From positions 3,534,001 to 3,598,000 of the forward strand of contig NZ_CP095757.1 in NCBI RefSeq assembly GCF_023093535.1: 64,000 nucleotides of DNA, written 5' to 3'. The notes under the pieces were generated by a model. It was not told where the DNA came from and searched no databases. It worked only from the letters and a program-made list of their open reading frames with translations. This document shows, one piece after another, positions 36,883-44,778 of the stretch (the first letter of the stretch is position 1; every line of letters starts with the position of its first letter). Source of the DNA: Halovivax limisalsi. Lineage in GTDB: Archaea; Halobacteriota; Halobacteria; Halobacteriales; Natrialbaceae. Made by a program: the position numbers and the translations under genes.

Positions 36883-37016
36883 GCGAGCGGCACTCGGGCG
36901 ACGGCCCGCGAGCCGATCGACCTCCCCAGCTCTCGAGGTCGCGGGAGCCCGTGCGGCTTCGTTCGGCAGTCCGCGGAGCGCCCGTCGCGACCGTTCCGGA
37001 ACCGGCCCCGCACCCC

Positions 37017-38105
37017 TCAGTCGCGGAGGATGGTGCTGGCGAGGTCGGGGAAGACGTCGTGGGCGAAGTGAACAAGCAGGACCACGACGATCGGGCCGAA
37101 GAACAGCCCGTACCAGCCGAACGCGAGCGTCCCGAAGAAGTAGCCGAGCAGGACCAGCCCCATGTGAATACCGCTGCGGGCCGAGAGGAACGATCGGGCG
37201 AAGAAGTCGGGGATGGTGTCGACGACGGTCGCCGAGACGGCGAAGAACGCGATCGGGTGCCACAGCGGCCGGGGCGTCGCGACCGCGAATCCGAGCATCA
37301 CCAGGCCGTAGGGAACGTAGACGATCTTCATGCCGACGGCGGGAATCAGCGTGCCGATGCCGATGAGCAGCGCCAGCAGGACGGGCGTGTCGACGACGCT
37401 GCCCGTCGCGATCAGGTTCAACCCGTAGTAGGAAACGGCGGCGAACACCGCCGCGACGCCGACGACGGCGAGGTTGCCGACGAATATCACCTCCAGATCG
37501 TCGTCGACCGCGTCGAGGAAGGCGAAGATCGACGCGTCGCGGCCGACGCTGCGTTCGAACCAGTGACGAAGTTTCTCGTCGTCCCGGAGCAAGTAGAACA
37601 GAACCGTGATCATGAGGAAGAACTTCGCGAGGAGTCCGAGGACGAAGCCGGCGGCCGACGAGAGGCGTTCGAGCGCCGTCGGAAGTCCTTGCCGCAAGAC
37701 GGCACCGATCGAGCCGTCGGTGTCCTCCGTGAGCGCATCCCGGAGTTCGCCGAAGTCGCCCCGGCGAACCGGCGCGAGGTACGGATCGAGCGCCGATCGC
37801 AACGGCTCGAGATCGGTCGCGGCGAGGAACTGGTCGAGTTCCCGAAGCGCCACGAACCCGGCGTAGCAGACGATCGCGAACATGGGGAGGACGACGAGCA
37901 GGATCGTCACCGTCGCGGTGACGTTCGGGTGGCCGAGGTGGCGCTCGATCCGCTCGTAGACCGGTCGCGTCGCGTAGTAGAGAAAGATCGCGAAGAGGAC
38001 GGACCCGACGTACCGGTAGAGGGCGAGACCGACCAGCGCCGCGAGGACGACGCCGAGTGCGATCCAGACGAGTCGAGGATCGGGCCACCCGGAGTCCTGG
38101 GGCAT
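37017..38105 (-). CDS. AI-2E family transporter (PerM-like permease)
   Basis: A 362-residue protein with about seven to eight transmembrane segments: two at the N-terminus, a long soluble segment (about 110-180) and a C-terminal bundle. The family signature near the C-terminus is present (GIGTLIPAVGMKIVYVPYG, DFFARSFLSARSGIHMGLVLLGYFFGTLAFGWYGLFFGPIVVVLL). Members export AI-2 or act as Na+/H+ antiporters; no autoinducer role is known in haloarchaea, so function is open. Confidence 0.9.
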   Translation of the reverse strand: MPQDSGWPDPRLVWIALGVVLAALVGLALYRYVGSVLFAIFLYYATRPVYERIERHLGHPNVTATVTILLVVLPMFAIVCYAGFVALRELDQFLAATDLEPLRSALDPYLAPVRRGDFGELRDALTEDTDGSIGAVLRQGLPTALERLSSAAGFVLGLLAKFFLMITVLFYLLRDDEKLRHWFERSVGRDASIFAFLDAVDDDLEVIFVGNLAVVGVAAVFAAVSYYGLNLIATGSVVDTPVLLALLIGIGTLIPAVGMKIVYVPYGLVMLGFAVATPRPLWHPIAFFAVSATVVDTIPDFFARSFLSARSGIHMGLVLLGYFFGTLAFGWYGLFFGPIVVVLLVHFAHDVFPDLASTILRD

Positions 38106-38243
38106 ACGCGCCGAACCACGTCAGTGACCAAAAGCCCGGGTGGACGTTTCCAGGACGCGATACGGCTCACTCGTCGGGCCATCGGTGAGACGAACCGCCG
38201 CATCGGCCCCTCGGCGCGTCGGTCCATCGGAGGGGCCCCGGCA

Positions 38244-39032
38244 TCACTCCTCGGAATCCCGAGCGCCGGTGGCCTGGGCCACGTGACTGAACGTGACGAG
38301 TCCGAGTCCGCCGACGAGGTTGCCGGCCGTCGAGACGACCGTGACCGTGGCCAGCGTGGCGAGGCTGACCTCCGCCCCGAACCGCATGCCGAAGAGCACG
38401 TGGAGGACGGTGACGATGACGTGATCGAAGGGGCCCAGAGCCAGCAGGAAGCCGACGACGTAGGCCACCCCGAGGCGGCTTCCGGCGCTGTCGACGGCCA
38501 CGAGCAGGTGCGAGAGCAACGCCACGAGGGTGCCGCCGGCGATGGCGTCGGCGAACATGCTGACGTTCCTGCGGTGGGCGAGGTGGCCGGCGGTCGTTCG
38601 CAGCGCCTCCCCCGATCCGGGCGGGAGCGCACCCTCGACGGAGAGCACGAAGACGAAGAGGGCGCCGCCGACGAGGTTGAAGACGAACGTGAGCGTCCAC
38701 AATCGAAGGAGCGGCCCGACCAGCCACGTCCCCTCGCGCTCGACCGCCGCCGCGACCGGGTCGAAGAAGTTCTCGTTGAACAGTTCCGCGCGGCCGCCGA
38801 TCAGCAGCACGAGGCCGACGCCGAACGCGAGCGCGCCGGCGACCCTGGCCACCTCGCCGAACTGTGGTTCGACCGCCATGTGGACGATCCCGAGCGCGGC
38901 CATCCCGAAGACGATCGTGAAGCCGGCGATGAAGCTCGTCGCCACCAGTTCCAGCAGCGACTGGTCGAGCCGCCGGCTCCCTTCTTCGTTCGCGCGGTGA
39001 AAGATCTCGGAGGGGTCCGGTGCTGCGGACAC
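38244..39032 (-). CDS. Formate/nitrite transporter (FNT) family protein
   Basis: A 262-residue protein with six helices typical of the pentameric FNT channels. The omega-loop region and constrictions are represented by FGMAALGIVHMAVEP, GGRAELFNENFFDPV and GPFDHVIVTVLHVLFGMRFG. It most resembles the YfdC-like branch, in which the central histidine of classical FocA/NirC appears in FDHVIVT. The transported monovalent anion cannot be predicted. Confidence 0.88.
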   Translation of the reverse strand: MSAAPDPSEIFHRANEEGSRRLDQSLLELVATSFIAGFTIVFGMAALGIVHMAVEPQFGEVARVAGALAFGVGLVLLIGGRAELFNENFFDPVAAAVEREGTWLVGPLLRLWTLTFVFNLVGGALFVFVLSVEGALPPGSGEALRTTAGHLAHRRNVSMFADAIAGGTLVALLSHLLVAVDSAGSRLGVAYVVGFLLALGPFDHVIVTVLHVLFGMRFGAEVSLATLATVTVVSTAGNLVGGLGLVTFSHVAQATGARDSEE

Positions 39033-39177
39033 GGGTCACCCCGTCGTTCGGTCCAGCGCCCGGAAAAGCCCCTGCTTGCCATCCGCCGAACGGGCGTCGC
39101 GCGTCGGCGGCCGCCGGCGGGCTGTCGGTGCAGGTAGAACGCCTACCGGTCCCCGGGTCGTAGACGGGGCCGTCGAC

Positions 39178-39687
39178 ATGGTCAACGCCTTCTGGCTCGA
39201 TCGCGACCTGGACCGGACGGCGCGGTGGCTCGTCGACCGCCACGTCGGGAGCAGCGTCTTCGAGGGGGCGATGGTGCTCACGACGGCGGTCCAGCTGAAC
39301 GGCTACCCGCGGTCCGACGCCCTGTACTTCACCCACCCCGACAATCCGTTGACGCGGTGGGCGGCGCGGTCGCGCGCGAACTGGCGATTCCTCCGGGCGT
39401 ACGTCGAGGCCGCCCACGACGAGTGGCGCTACCGCTGGGACCACGGCCCGGACGAGCGCCACGGCAGCTGGCGGACGGTCCGGTCGCTCGACGACGAGAC
39501 CGTCGCGTCCCTCGAGTGGCCCGAGGCGGACCGGACCGATCCACCCCAGCTGACCGGCGAGTGGACGGCCGACGACTACGTCGAGGCCTACCGGTACTAC
39601 TACGCGAACGAGAAGCGCCACCTCTTCCAGTGGGCGAAGGATCGGTCGATGCCCCCGTGGATTCCCGAGTACGCGGTCGACGCGTGA
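39178..39687 (+). CDS. Homologue of a phage-associated protein family of unknown function
   Basis: A 169-residue protein. Its pattern matches small proteins common in tailed phages that begin like FYLDxDPxxAAQxxxDKHVVKMxLE: here FWLDRDLDRTARWLVDRHVGSSVFEGAMVL. Further shared landmarks are THPDNPLTRWAARSRANWRFL (HP..W...S..N..WL), EWRYRWDHG and the C-terminal YRYYYANEKRHLFQWAKDR.MPPW. The conserved histidine, aspartate and tryptophan positions suggest an enzyme, but no function is known. No other phage gene adjoins it. The ATG was chosen because similarity begins there. Confidence 0.65.
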   Translation: MVNAFWLDRDLDRTARWLVDRHVGSSVFEGAMVLTTAVQLNGYPRSDALYFTHPDNPLTRWAARSRANWRFLRAYVEAAHDEWRYRWDHGPDERHGSWRTVRSLDDETVASLEWPEADRTDPPQLTGEWTADDYVEAYRYYYANEKRHLFQWAKDRSMPPWIPEYAVDA

Positions 39688-39823
39688 CGCCACCGACGAC
39701 GCGTCGACCGTCGGCCGGGCGACGCGATCGGCGACGTGCCGGACGACGGCGACCGTACCGCGCGAGCCGATACCACCGCCCTCCGGGCAAAGTTACTTGG
39801 CCGTCCTCGCGGTCAGATCCCTC

Positions 39824-40762
39824 GTGTCCCGCGACGTCTCGGGCGGCGGGTCGACGGAGCCGAACGACGCGGCCGCCCGTCGGCGCCTCGTGTTGAACCC
39901 GACGAGTGGCGACGGCGCCCACGCGAATCGCGTCAGAGAACTGGCCGACGAGTACGGGTTTTCGGTCGTGGAGACCGAACGAGCCGGCCACGCGAGCGAG
40001 CTGGCCGAAACGGCAGCCGCCGACGGCGTCGACCTCCTCGCCGCCTGCGGTGGCGACGGCACGATCCACGAGGTGGTCAGGGGGCTCGTCGCCGCCGACG
40101 CGCTCGACGACGTGACGTTCTGCGTGATCCCGGCCGGCACCGCGAACCTCTACGCGTCCGGCCTGGGGATCCGGTCCGTTCGAGAGGGGTTCGCGGCCGC
40201 CGAACGGGGCGAGACGCGACGGCTCGACCTCGGGATGGCCGGCGACGAACCGTTCGTGCTGTCGGCGATCGCCGGCCTCCCCGCGGAGGCGAGCGTCGCG
40301 ACGGGGAGCGAGTTGAAAGCTCGAATCGGGACGTTCGCGTTCGTCATCGAGGGGCTGCGGGCCGCGCGGGAGTTCGACGGGGTGCAGGTTGCGATCGCCG
40401 CCGACACCGACGACGGAACGTACGCGTGGCGGGGCGAGGCGCTGTCCGTCCTCGTCGGGGTCCTTCGGGACTTCACCGGCGAGAACGACCCCTCGAACGC
40501 CGAAACCGGTCGGTTCGAGGTGACGATCGTCGAGCAGGTCCCGCCCACCGACGCGGTCGCCGAACTCGTCGAGCAGCGGCTCCTGGATCGGGAGACGCCG
40601 CACGTGACCACGCTCGAGGCGACCGCCCTCGAAATCGACGCCCGCACCGACGAGCCGGTGGCGTTCAGCCTCGACGGCGAACGTCGCGCCTACGACCACC
40701 TCGACATCCGCATCCGGCCGGCCGCACTCCGCGCGTGCGTCGGGACCGACGGCGTCGGCTGA
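39824..40762 (+). CDS. Diacylglycerol-kinase/YegS-like lipid kinase
   Basis: A 312-residue protein with the DAGK catalytic fold: RRLVLNPTSGDG (N-terminal strand), LAACGGDGTIHEVVRGL (GGDGT nucleotide site) and VIPAGTANLYASGLGI. The C-terminal beta domain ends SLDGERRAYDHLDIRIRPAALR, where the DGE motif is typical. It probably phosphorylates a lipid such as archaeol-type glycerol at the membrane surface. I chose the GTG (MSRDVSGGG); a TTG nine codons upstream is possible but would overlap the likely promoter TTACTTGG. Confidence 0.88.
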   Translation: MSRDVSGGGSTEPNDAAARRRLVLNPTSGDGAHANRVRELADEYGFSVVETERAGHASELAETAAADGVDLLAACGGDGTIHEVVRGLVAADALDDVTFCVIPAGTANLYASGLGIRSVREGFAAAERGETRRLDLGMAGDEPFVLSAIAGLPAEASVATGSELKARIGTFAFVIEGLRAAREFDGVQVAIAADTDDGTYAWRGEALSVLVGVLRDFTGENDPSNAETGRFEVTIVEQVPPTDAVAELVEQRLLDRETPHVTTLEATALEIDARTDEPVAFSLDGERRAYDHLDIRIRPAALRACVGTDGVG

Positions 40763-40940
40763 GCGTGGACGCCGACTGAGTGTAGACGCTGGATGAGGGT
40801 ACTGCGGGGCCGGACGAGGGCACGTCACTCGAGTGAAGACGTCGACTGACGGCGGCGAGACCGTCGAGAGCGCGACCGCCGTCCCCGAGCCTGTGGATGC
40901 AGGTGAAACGATGACCCGTCCGCGCCGGGTACTGCAACCG

Positions 40941-41444
40941 ATGAGCGACGAGAACGCAGATCGGGGTGACGGCCGGAACCGCGCCGAGCGGACGCGAGAC
41001 GACGGGCAGAATCGGCACGGTGATGGCCGAAGCGACGGTCGAAACCGGGCCGAACCGGACCGGGACGACGGTCGCGAATCGCTCGGGTACGACGGGCCGT
41101 CGTCCGACCAGCCCACCCGGGGCGACGCGGCGCGCGATGACGACGACCACGATACTGACGAGAAACTCGTCGACACCGAACCCGAGGCGGAGGCGATCGA
41201 CGAGCCGACCGTCGACAGCGAGCACGCCTCGAGGGAGTCGCGCTGGGGAATCCAGCAAGGGCTTGCGATCGGGATCGTCTCCATCGCCGTCGGCCTGCTG
41301 GTGGCCGTCGGCCTCATGCAGGCGACCGGGCTCCTCACCCTCCCGGGCCCGTTCGAGGGCTCCGCGATCGCCAACTGGGCCGTCTTCGTCGCGCTGGCCG
41401 TACTGCTCGTCGCCGCGTTCGCGTACAGCCAGCGGGGAACGTGA
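40941..41444 (+). CDS. Small membrane protein with long disordered acidic N-terminus
   Basis: About 167 residues from this ATG. The first 100 residues are charged and low-complexity, with an internal repeat (DGRNRAERTRDDG and DGRNRAEPDRDDG). Two transmembrane helices follow: GLAIGIVSIAVGLLVAVGLMQ and AIANWAVFVALAVLLVAAFAY, separated by LTLPGPFEGSA, with a short basic end. It looks like a haloarchaeal DUF7312-type protein, a tentative recognition. In-frame starts at 40833 (GTG) and 40911 (ATG) would add 36 or 10 residues; none has a clear promoter. Confidence 0.6.
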   Translation: MSDENADRGDGRNRAERTRDDGQNRHGDGRSDGRNRAEPDRDDGRESLGYDGPSSDQPTRGDAARDDDDHDTDEKLVDTEPEAEAIDEPTVDSEHASRESRWGIQQGLAIGIVSIAVGLLVAVGLMQATGLLTLPGPFEGSAIANWAVFVALAVLLVAAFAYSQRGT

Positions 41445-41597
41445 CGTATCGGGGAACGTGACGTCCGCCACCGACCGGCCGATTCGCGCAGCGTCCTCGG
41501 TCCAGGGTCGAACCGACCGGACCGAACGGGACGATCGAATCGAGTAGACGGGGAATCGAATTGTACGGGTGCCGGTCGGGAATGGTACGCGCGCCGG

Positions 41598-43361
41598 TCA
41601 GGGGGTCACGAGCTGGCGCGGATCGTCGAGGTACTCGAGAACGCCCTCCGCGGCGCGGAACGCGAGCGCGCCGACGGTGCCGGTCGGGTTGTAGCCGCTG
41701 TTGTGCGGGAACGCCGACGCGCCCGGGATGAAGAGGTTCTCGGCCTCCCAGCACTGCAAGTAGTTGTTGACCACCGACGTCTCGGGGTCCGGCCCCATGA
41801 TGGCGCCGCCGGTGTTGTGCGTCGACTGGTAGGGCGTGATGTCGAAGCTCCCCTCCAGCGCCGTGGTCGCCTCGATCCTGTCGGCGCCCATCTCCTCCAT
41901 GATCTCCTGGAGGTAGGGACCGATGTACTCGACGAGGTTGCGATCCTGATCGTGCCAGTCGAACGTCATCCGGAGCAGCGGCCGGCCGTACTGATCGGTG
42001 TAGTTGGGATCCAGGTCGAGGTAGTTGTCCGCGAACGGCATCACCGATCCCTGGGCGGCGATGCCGAGCGTGCTGTGGTAGTTCTCGATGCTCTGTCGCT
42101 TGAACTCCGATCCCCACGACGGCACGTCCGACGGCACCGGGTTGTTCGCGATCGGGCGATCGCCCGTCTGGCTGATCGCGACGTTCCCGCCGTGGATGAA
42201 GTCGAGGTCCGAGTGATCGAAGTTGTCGCCGTTGAAGTCGTCGATCGCGGTGCCGAGCGCGCCGGCGCCCATGTAGAGGTTCCAGGCCTCGTCGTCGAAG
42301 AAGCCCGTCGCGGCGGCGCCGAAGTTCTGGTAGCAGTAGTTCTTCCCGACGACGCCCTCGCCCGTCTCCGGGTCGTACGGTTCGCCGATGTCCGACAGCA
42401 GGAGCAGCCGGACGTTGTTGAGGACGTAGGCGGTGAGCGCGACGACGTCGGCCGGCTGTTCGTAGACCTGATCGGTCCGGCGATCGACGTACCTGACGCC
42501 CGAGACGCGCCCCTCGTCCGCGTCGTAGAGCAGTTCGACGACGTCCGCGTGCGTGCGAAGTTCGTAATTACCCGTCTCGCGGGCGGCGGGGAGGACGGTC
42601 GTGATGGGCGAGGCTTTGGCGCCCCACTCGCAACCGAACCGCTCGCAGTAGCCGCAGTACTGACACTGGCCCTGCTGGACGCCGTCGGGGTTAGTATACT
42701 GCTCCGAGAGGTTGGCCGAGGGCTGCATGAACGGTTCGTAGCCCAGGCTCGACGCCGCCTCGGCGAAGCGCTCGAGCGGCGGCGTTTGCTGCATCGGCGG
42801 CAGCGGATACTCGTCCGCTCGCGGTCCCTCGTAGGGATTGCCGCGCCCTTGGATCACACCGCCGATGTTGCCAGCCTCGCCGGAGATGCCCGCGGTGTAC
42901 TCGAAGGTGTGGTAGTACGGCTCCAGTTCCTCGTAGGTGATCCCCCAGTCCTGGAGGAGCATGTTGTCGGGGATCTTCTCCTCGCCGTACCGGTCGATCG
43001 TTTGCGAGCGGATCTGGAAGTCGTAAGGGAGGAAGCGCCAGGTGACGCCGTTCCAGTGGACGCCCGCCCCGCCCTCGCCCGATCCCGGCAGGAAGGCACC
43101 GTAGCGCCGCATCGGCAGCGCGACGTCCTCGGGCGCGTTCCGGAAGGTGATCGTCTCCTTCGAGAGGTCCTGCATGAGCTTGTACCGCAGCGCGTAGCCG
43201 AGCTCGTCGTGGACGGTGAAGAAGTTCTCCGTCTCGCGCTCGCCACCGCGTTCGAGGCTGAGGACGTCGAAGCCGTTCTGGGCCGCTTCCTTCGCGACGA
43301 TGCCGCCGGTCCAGCCGGCGCCGATCGTCAGCACGTCGACCGGCTCCTGCTGGACGATCAC
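41598..43361 (-). CDS. GMC-type flavin dehydrogenase, large subunit
   Basis: A 587-residue protein of the gluconate 2-dehydrogenase/FAD glucose dehydrogenase alpha-subunit group. The FAD site GAGWTGG (residues 14-20) and the adenine ribose acid (LERGGERE) are intact. A cysteine cluster CQYCGYCERFGCEWGAKAS (about 234-250) resembles the iron-sulfur-binding region of such dehydrogenases. The C-terminal GMC motif STHNTGGAIMGPDP with the catalytic histidine, and GASAFPHNSGYNPTGTVGALAFRAA, are present. It oxidises a sugar or alcohol and passes electrons on. Its ATG overlaps the small-subunit gene by four bases; it lacks its own signal, so it is probably exported with the small subunit. Confidence 0.9.
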   Translation of the reverse strand: MIVQQEPVDVLTIGAGWTGGIVAKEAAQNGFDVLSLERGGERETENFFTVHDELGYALRYKLMQDLSKETITFRNAPEDVALPMRRYGAFLPGSGEGGAGVHWNGVTWRFLPYDFQIRSQTIDRYGEEKIPDNMLLQDWGITYEELEPYYHTFEYTAGISGEAGNIGGVIQGRGNPYEGPRADEYPLPPMQQTPPLERFAEAASSLGYEPFMQPSANLSEQYTNPDGVQQGQCQYCGYCERFGCEWGAKASPITTVLPAARETGNYELRTHADVVELLYDADEGRVSGVRYVDRRTDQVYEQPADVVALTAYVLNNVRLLLLSDIGEPYDPETGEGVVGKNYCYQNFGAAATGFFDDEAWNLYMGAGALGTAIDDFNGDNFDHSDLDFIHGGNVAISQTGDRPIANNPVPSDVPSWGSEFKRQSIENYHSTLGIAAQGSVMPFADNYLDLDPNYTDQYGRPLLRMTFDWHDQDRNLVEYIGPYLQEIMEEMGADRIEATTALEGSFDITPYQSTHNTGGAIMGPDPETSVVNNYLQCWEAENLFIPGASAFPHNSGYNPTGTVGALAFRAAEGVLEYLDDPRQLVTP

Positions 43362-44512
43362 GATCCATCACCTCCGTCGCCGTCGACGTCGGCCGGTGAC
43401 GCGTCGGCGGTGGTCGAGTCGTCGGGGCGCCCGGACGGTCCGTCGGTGGCGGCCGAGTCGTCCGGGCCCTCGGTCGACCCGTCGGCGGCGTCCGTTTCGT
43501 CGACGGTCGCGGCCGGGCCGTCGGCGTCCCCGCGGGCGGCCGCCTCGTCGACGATCTTCGGGAAATCGGCCTCCGCGGCGTCGTGAACGTGGGCGTGGCC
43601 GCCCTCACCCTGGTCGTTCGCCGGCACCTCGTTTTCGTCCCCGATGCCGAGCGAGTCGACGTCGTCGGCCAGTTTTCGGTAATCGCCCTCCTCGAGTTCG
43701 ATGTACTCGCCCTCTTCGAGCAGGCCCCGGTAGCTCCCGAGCGCGCCCGGCGTTCCCGGGAACCCTTTCAGGCGCCAGCCGACCATCTCGCGGTTGCCCC
43801 CGTACATCGGATCCGAGAACATGCCTTCGATGGTGTTCTGGCGAACCAGGCCGAAGAAATCGGGCGCCGTCACGGGGCCGTCCTCGAACGTTCCGATCTC
43901 GCCGGCCTCCAGCGCGGCCACCACCTCGTCCTGCTGGTCGTCGTCGAGTCCCGTGAAGGAGGCGACGTCGTAGTTCGACCGGACGTGGCGTTCGATGGCG
44001 TCGATCGCCCAGTCGTAGACCTGGTTCGGCGTGAGCGCGTACTGCCAGCCCTGGGTCTGGGCCGGCGTCGTCTCGCCCCACGGAACCTCGGTATCCTGTT
44101 CGCCCTCGGTGTCCTCGCCCTCGTCCTGGAAGGGGTCGGTCGGATCGCGTCCGGCGAACGGTCCCTCCATGTACCAGCGTTCGCCCCGGCCCCAGGCGTT
44201 GTTGAGCTGCTTGTCGATGAAGTAGACGACGCCGGCTTCGGGCGCGCCGGGGCCGTTCTCGTCCGACGGGAAGATCCGCCCCGTCAGGTCGTGGACGACC
44301 CGGGCCTGCTGGATGGTGAAGTACTGCAGCCCCTCGGGTTCGACCTCGACCTCCTGTAACTGCGCCAGCGGAGTGACGTCGAAATCCTCGGCCGTAAACG
44401 TCCCCTCCGCCGGCGCGGCGATTCCGAAAACCGCCAGTGCGCCCCCGGCCCGCAGTACGTTTCGCCTCGGTACATCACGCGTGAAGTCGATTCGTGGCTC
44501 CTCGCCCGCCAT
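43358..44512 (-). CDS. Gluconate 2-dehydrogenase subunit 3-like small subunit, Tat-exported
   Basis: A 384-residue protein. A Tat signal is clear (PRRNVLRAGGALAVFGIAAPAEG, residues 15-37). The core (about 60-260) matches the gluconate dehydrogenase gamma-subunit family (DLTGRIFPSDENGPGAPEAGVVYFIDKQL, GYALTP-like, FFGLVRQNTIEGMFSDPMYGGNREMVGWRLKGFPG). The last 100 residues are an Asp/Ala/Gly-rich low-complexity tail that is unusual for the family. It is followed by the flavin subunit with an ATGA overlap. No cytochrome c gene is nearby, so the electron acceptor differs from bacteria. The ATG fits the Tat signal; upstream frame is non-homologous. Confidence 0.9.
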   Translation of the reverse strand: MAGEEPRIDFTRDVPRRNVLRAGGALAVFGIAAPAEGTFTAEDFDVTPLAQLQEVEVEPEGLQYFTIQQARVVHDLTGRIFPSDENGPGAPEAGVVYFIDKQLNNAWGRGERWYMEGPFAGRDPTDPFQDEGEDTEGEQDTEVPWGETTPAQTQGWQYALTPNQVYDWAIDAIERHVRSNYDVASFTGLDDDQQDEVVAALEAGEIGTFEDGPVTAPDFFGLVRQNTIEGMFSDPMYGGNREMVGWRLKGFPGTPGALGSYRGLLEEGEYIELEEGDYRKLADDVDSLGIGDENEVPANDQGEGGHAHVHDAAEADFPKIVDEAAARGDADGPAATVDETDAADGSTEGPDDSAATDGPSGRPDDSTTADASPADVDGDGGDGS

Positions 44513-44724
44513 ACACGCGTCCCACCGCGGAACGGAAGATAGAGGCCATCCCTGCGAACGCGTGTCACCATTACGGGAGAGCGAACCGAGATCGATCTCA
44601 GCCCCGATCGCTGCAGGTTCGCTTGCCCCATCGCCCACCAGGTCGGGCGCTCGGCGACCGGGGGCACCGGTCCGGGGTCAGGGCTAGAATCCTTTCGTGG
44701 GTCGCGCCCCCGGAGTGCGTGACC

Positions 44725-44738
44725 ACTAATATATTAGT
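44725..44738. promoter_or_regulatory. Perfect 14-bp palindrome containing a TATA-like core
   Basis: ACTAATATATTAGT is an exact palindrome in the gap between the dehydrogenase operon and the bat-type regulator, about 41-54 bases before the regulator ATG. It can serve as a TATA box in either direction, or as an operator for autoregulation. Confidence 0.5.
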
Positions 44739-44778
44739 CATTCCGGCGTGCAGACACTGCGTACGACCGATCGCCAGC

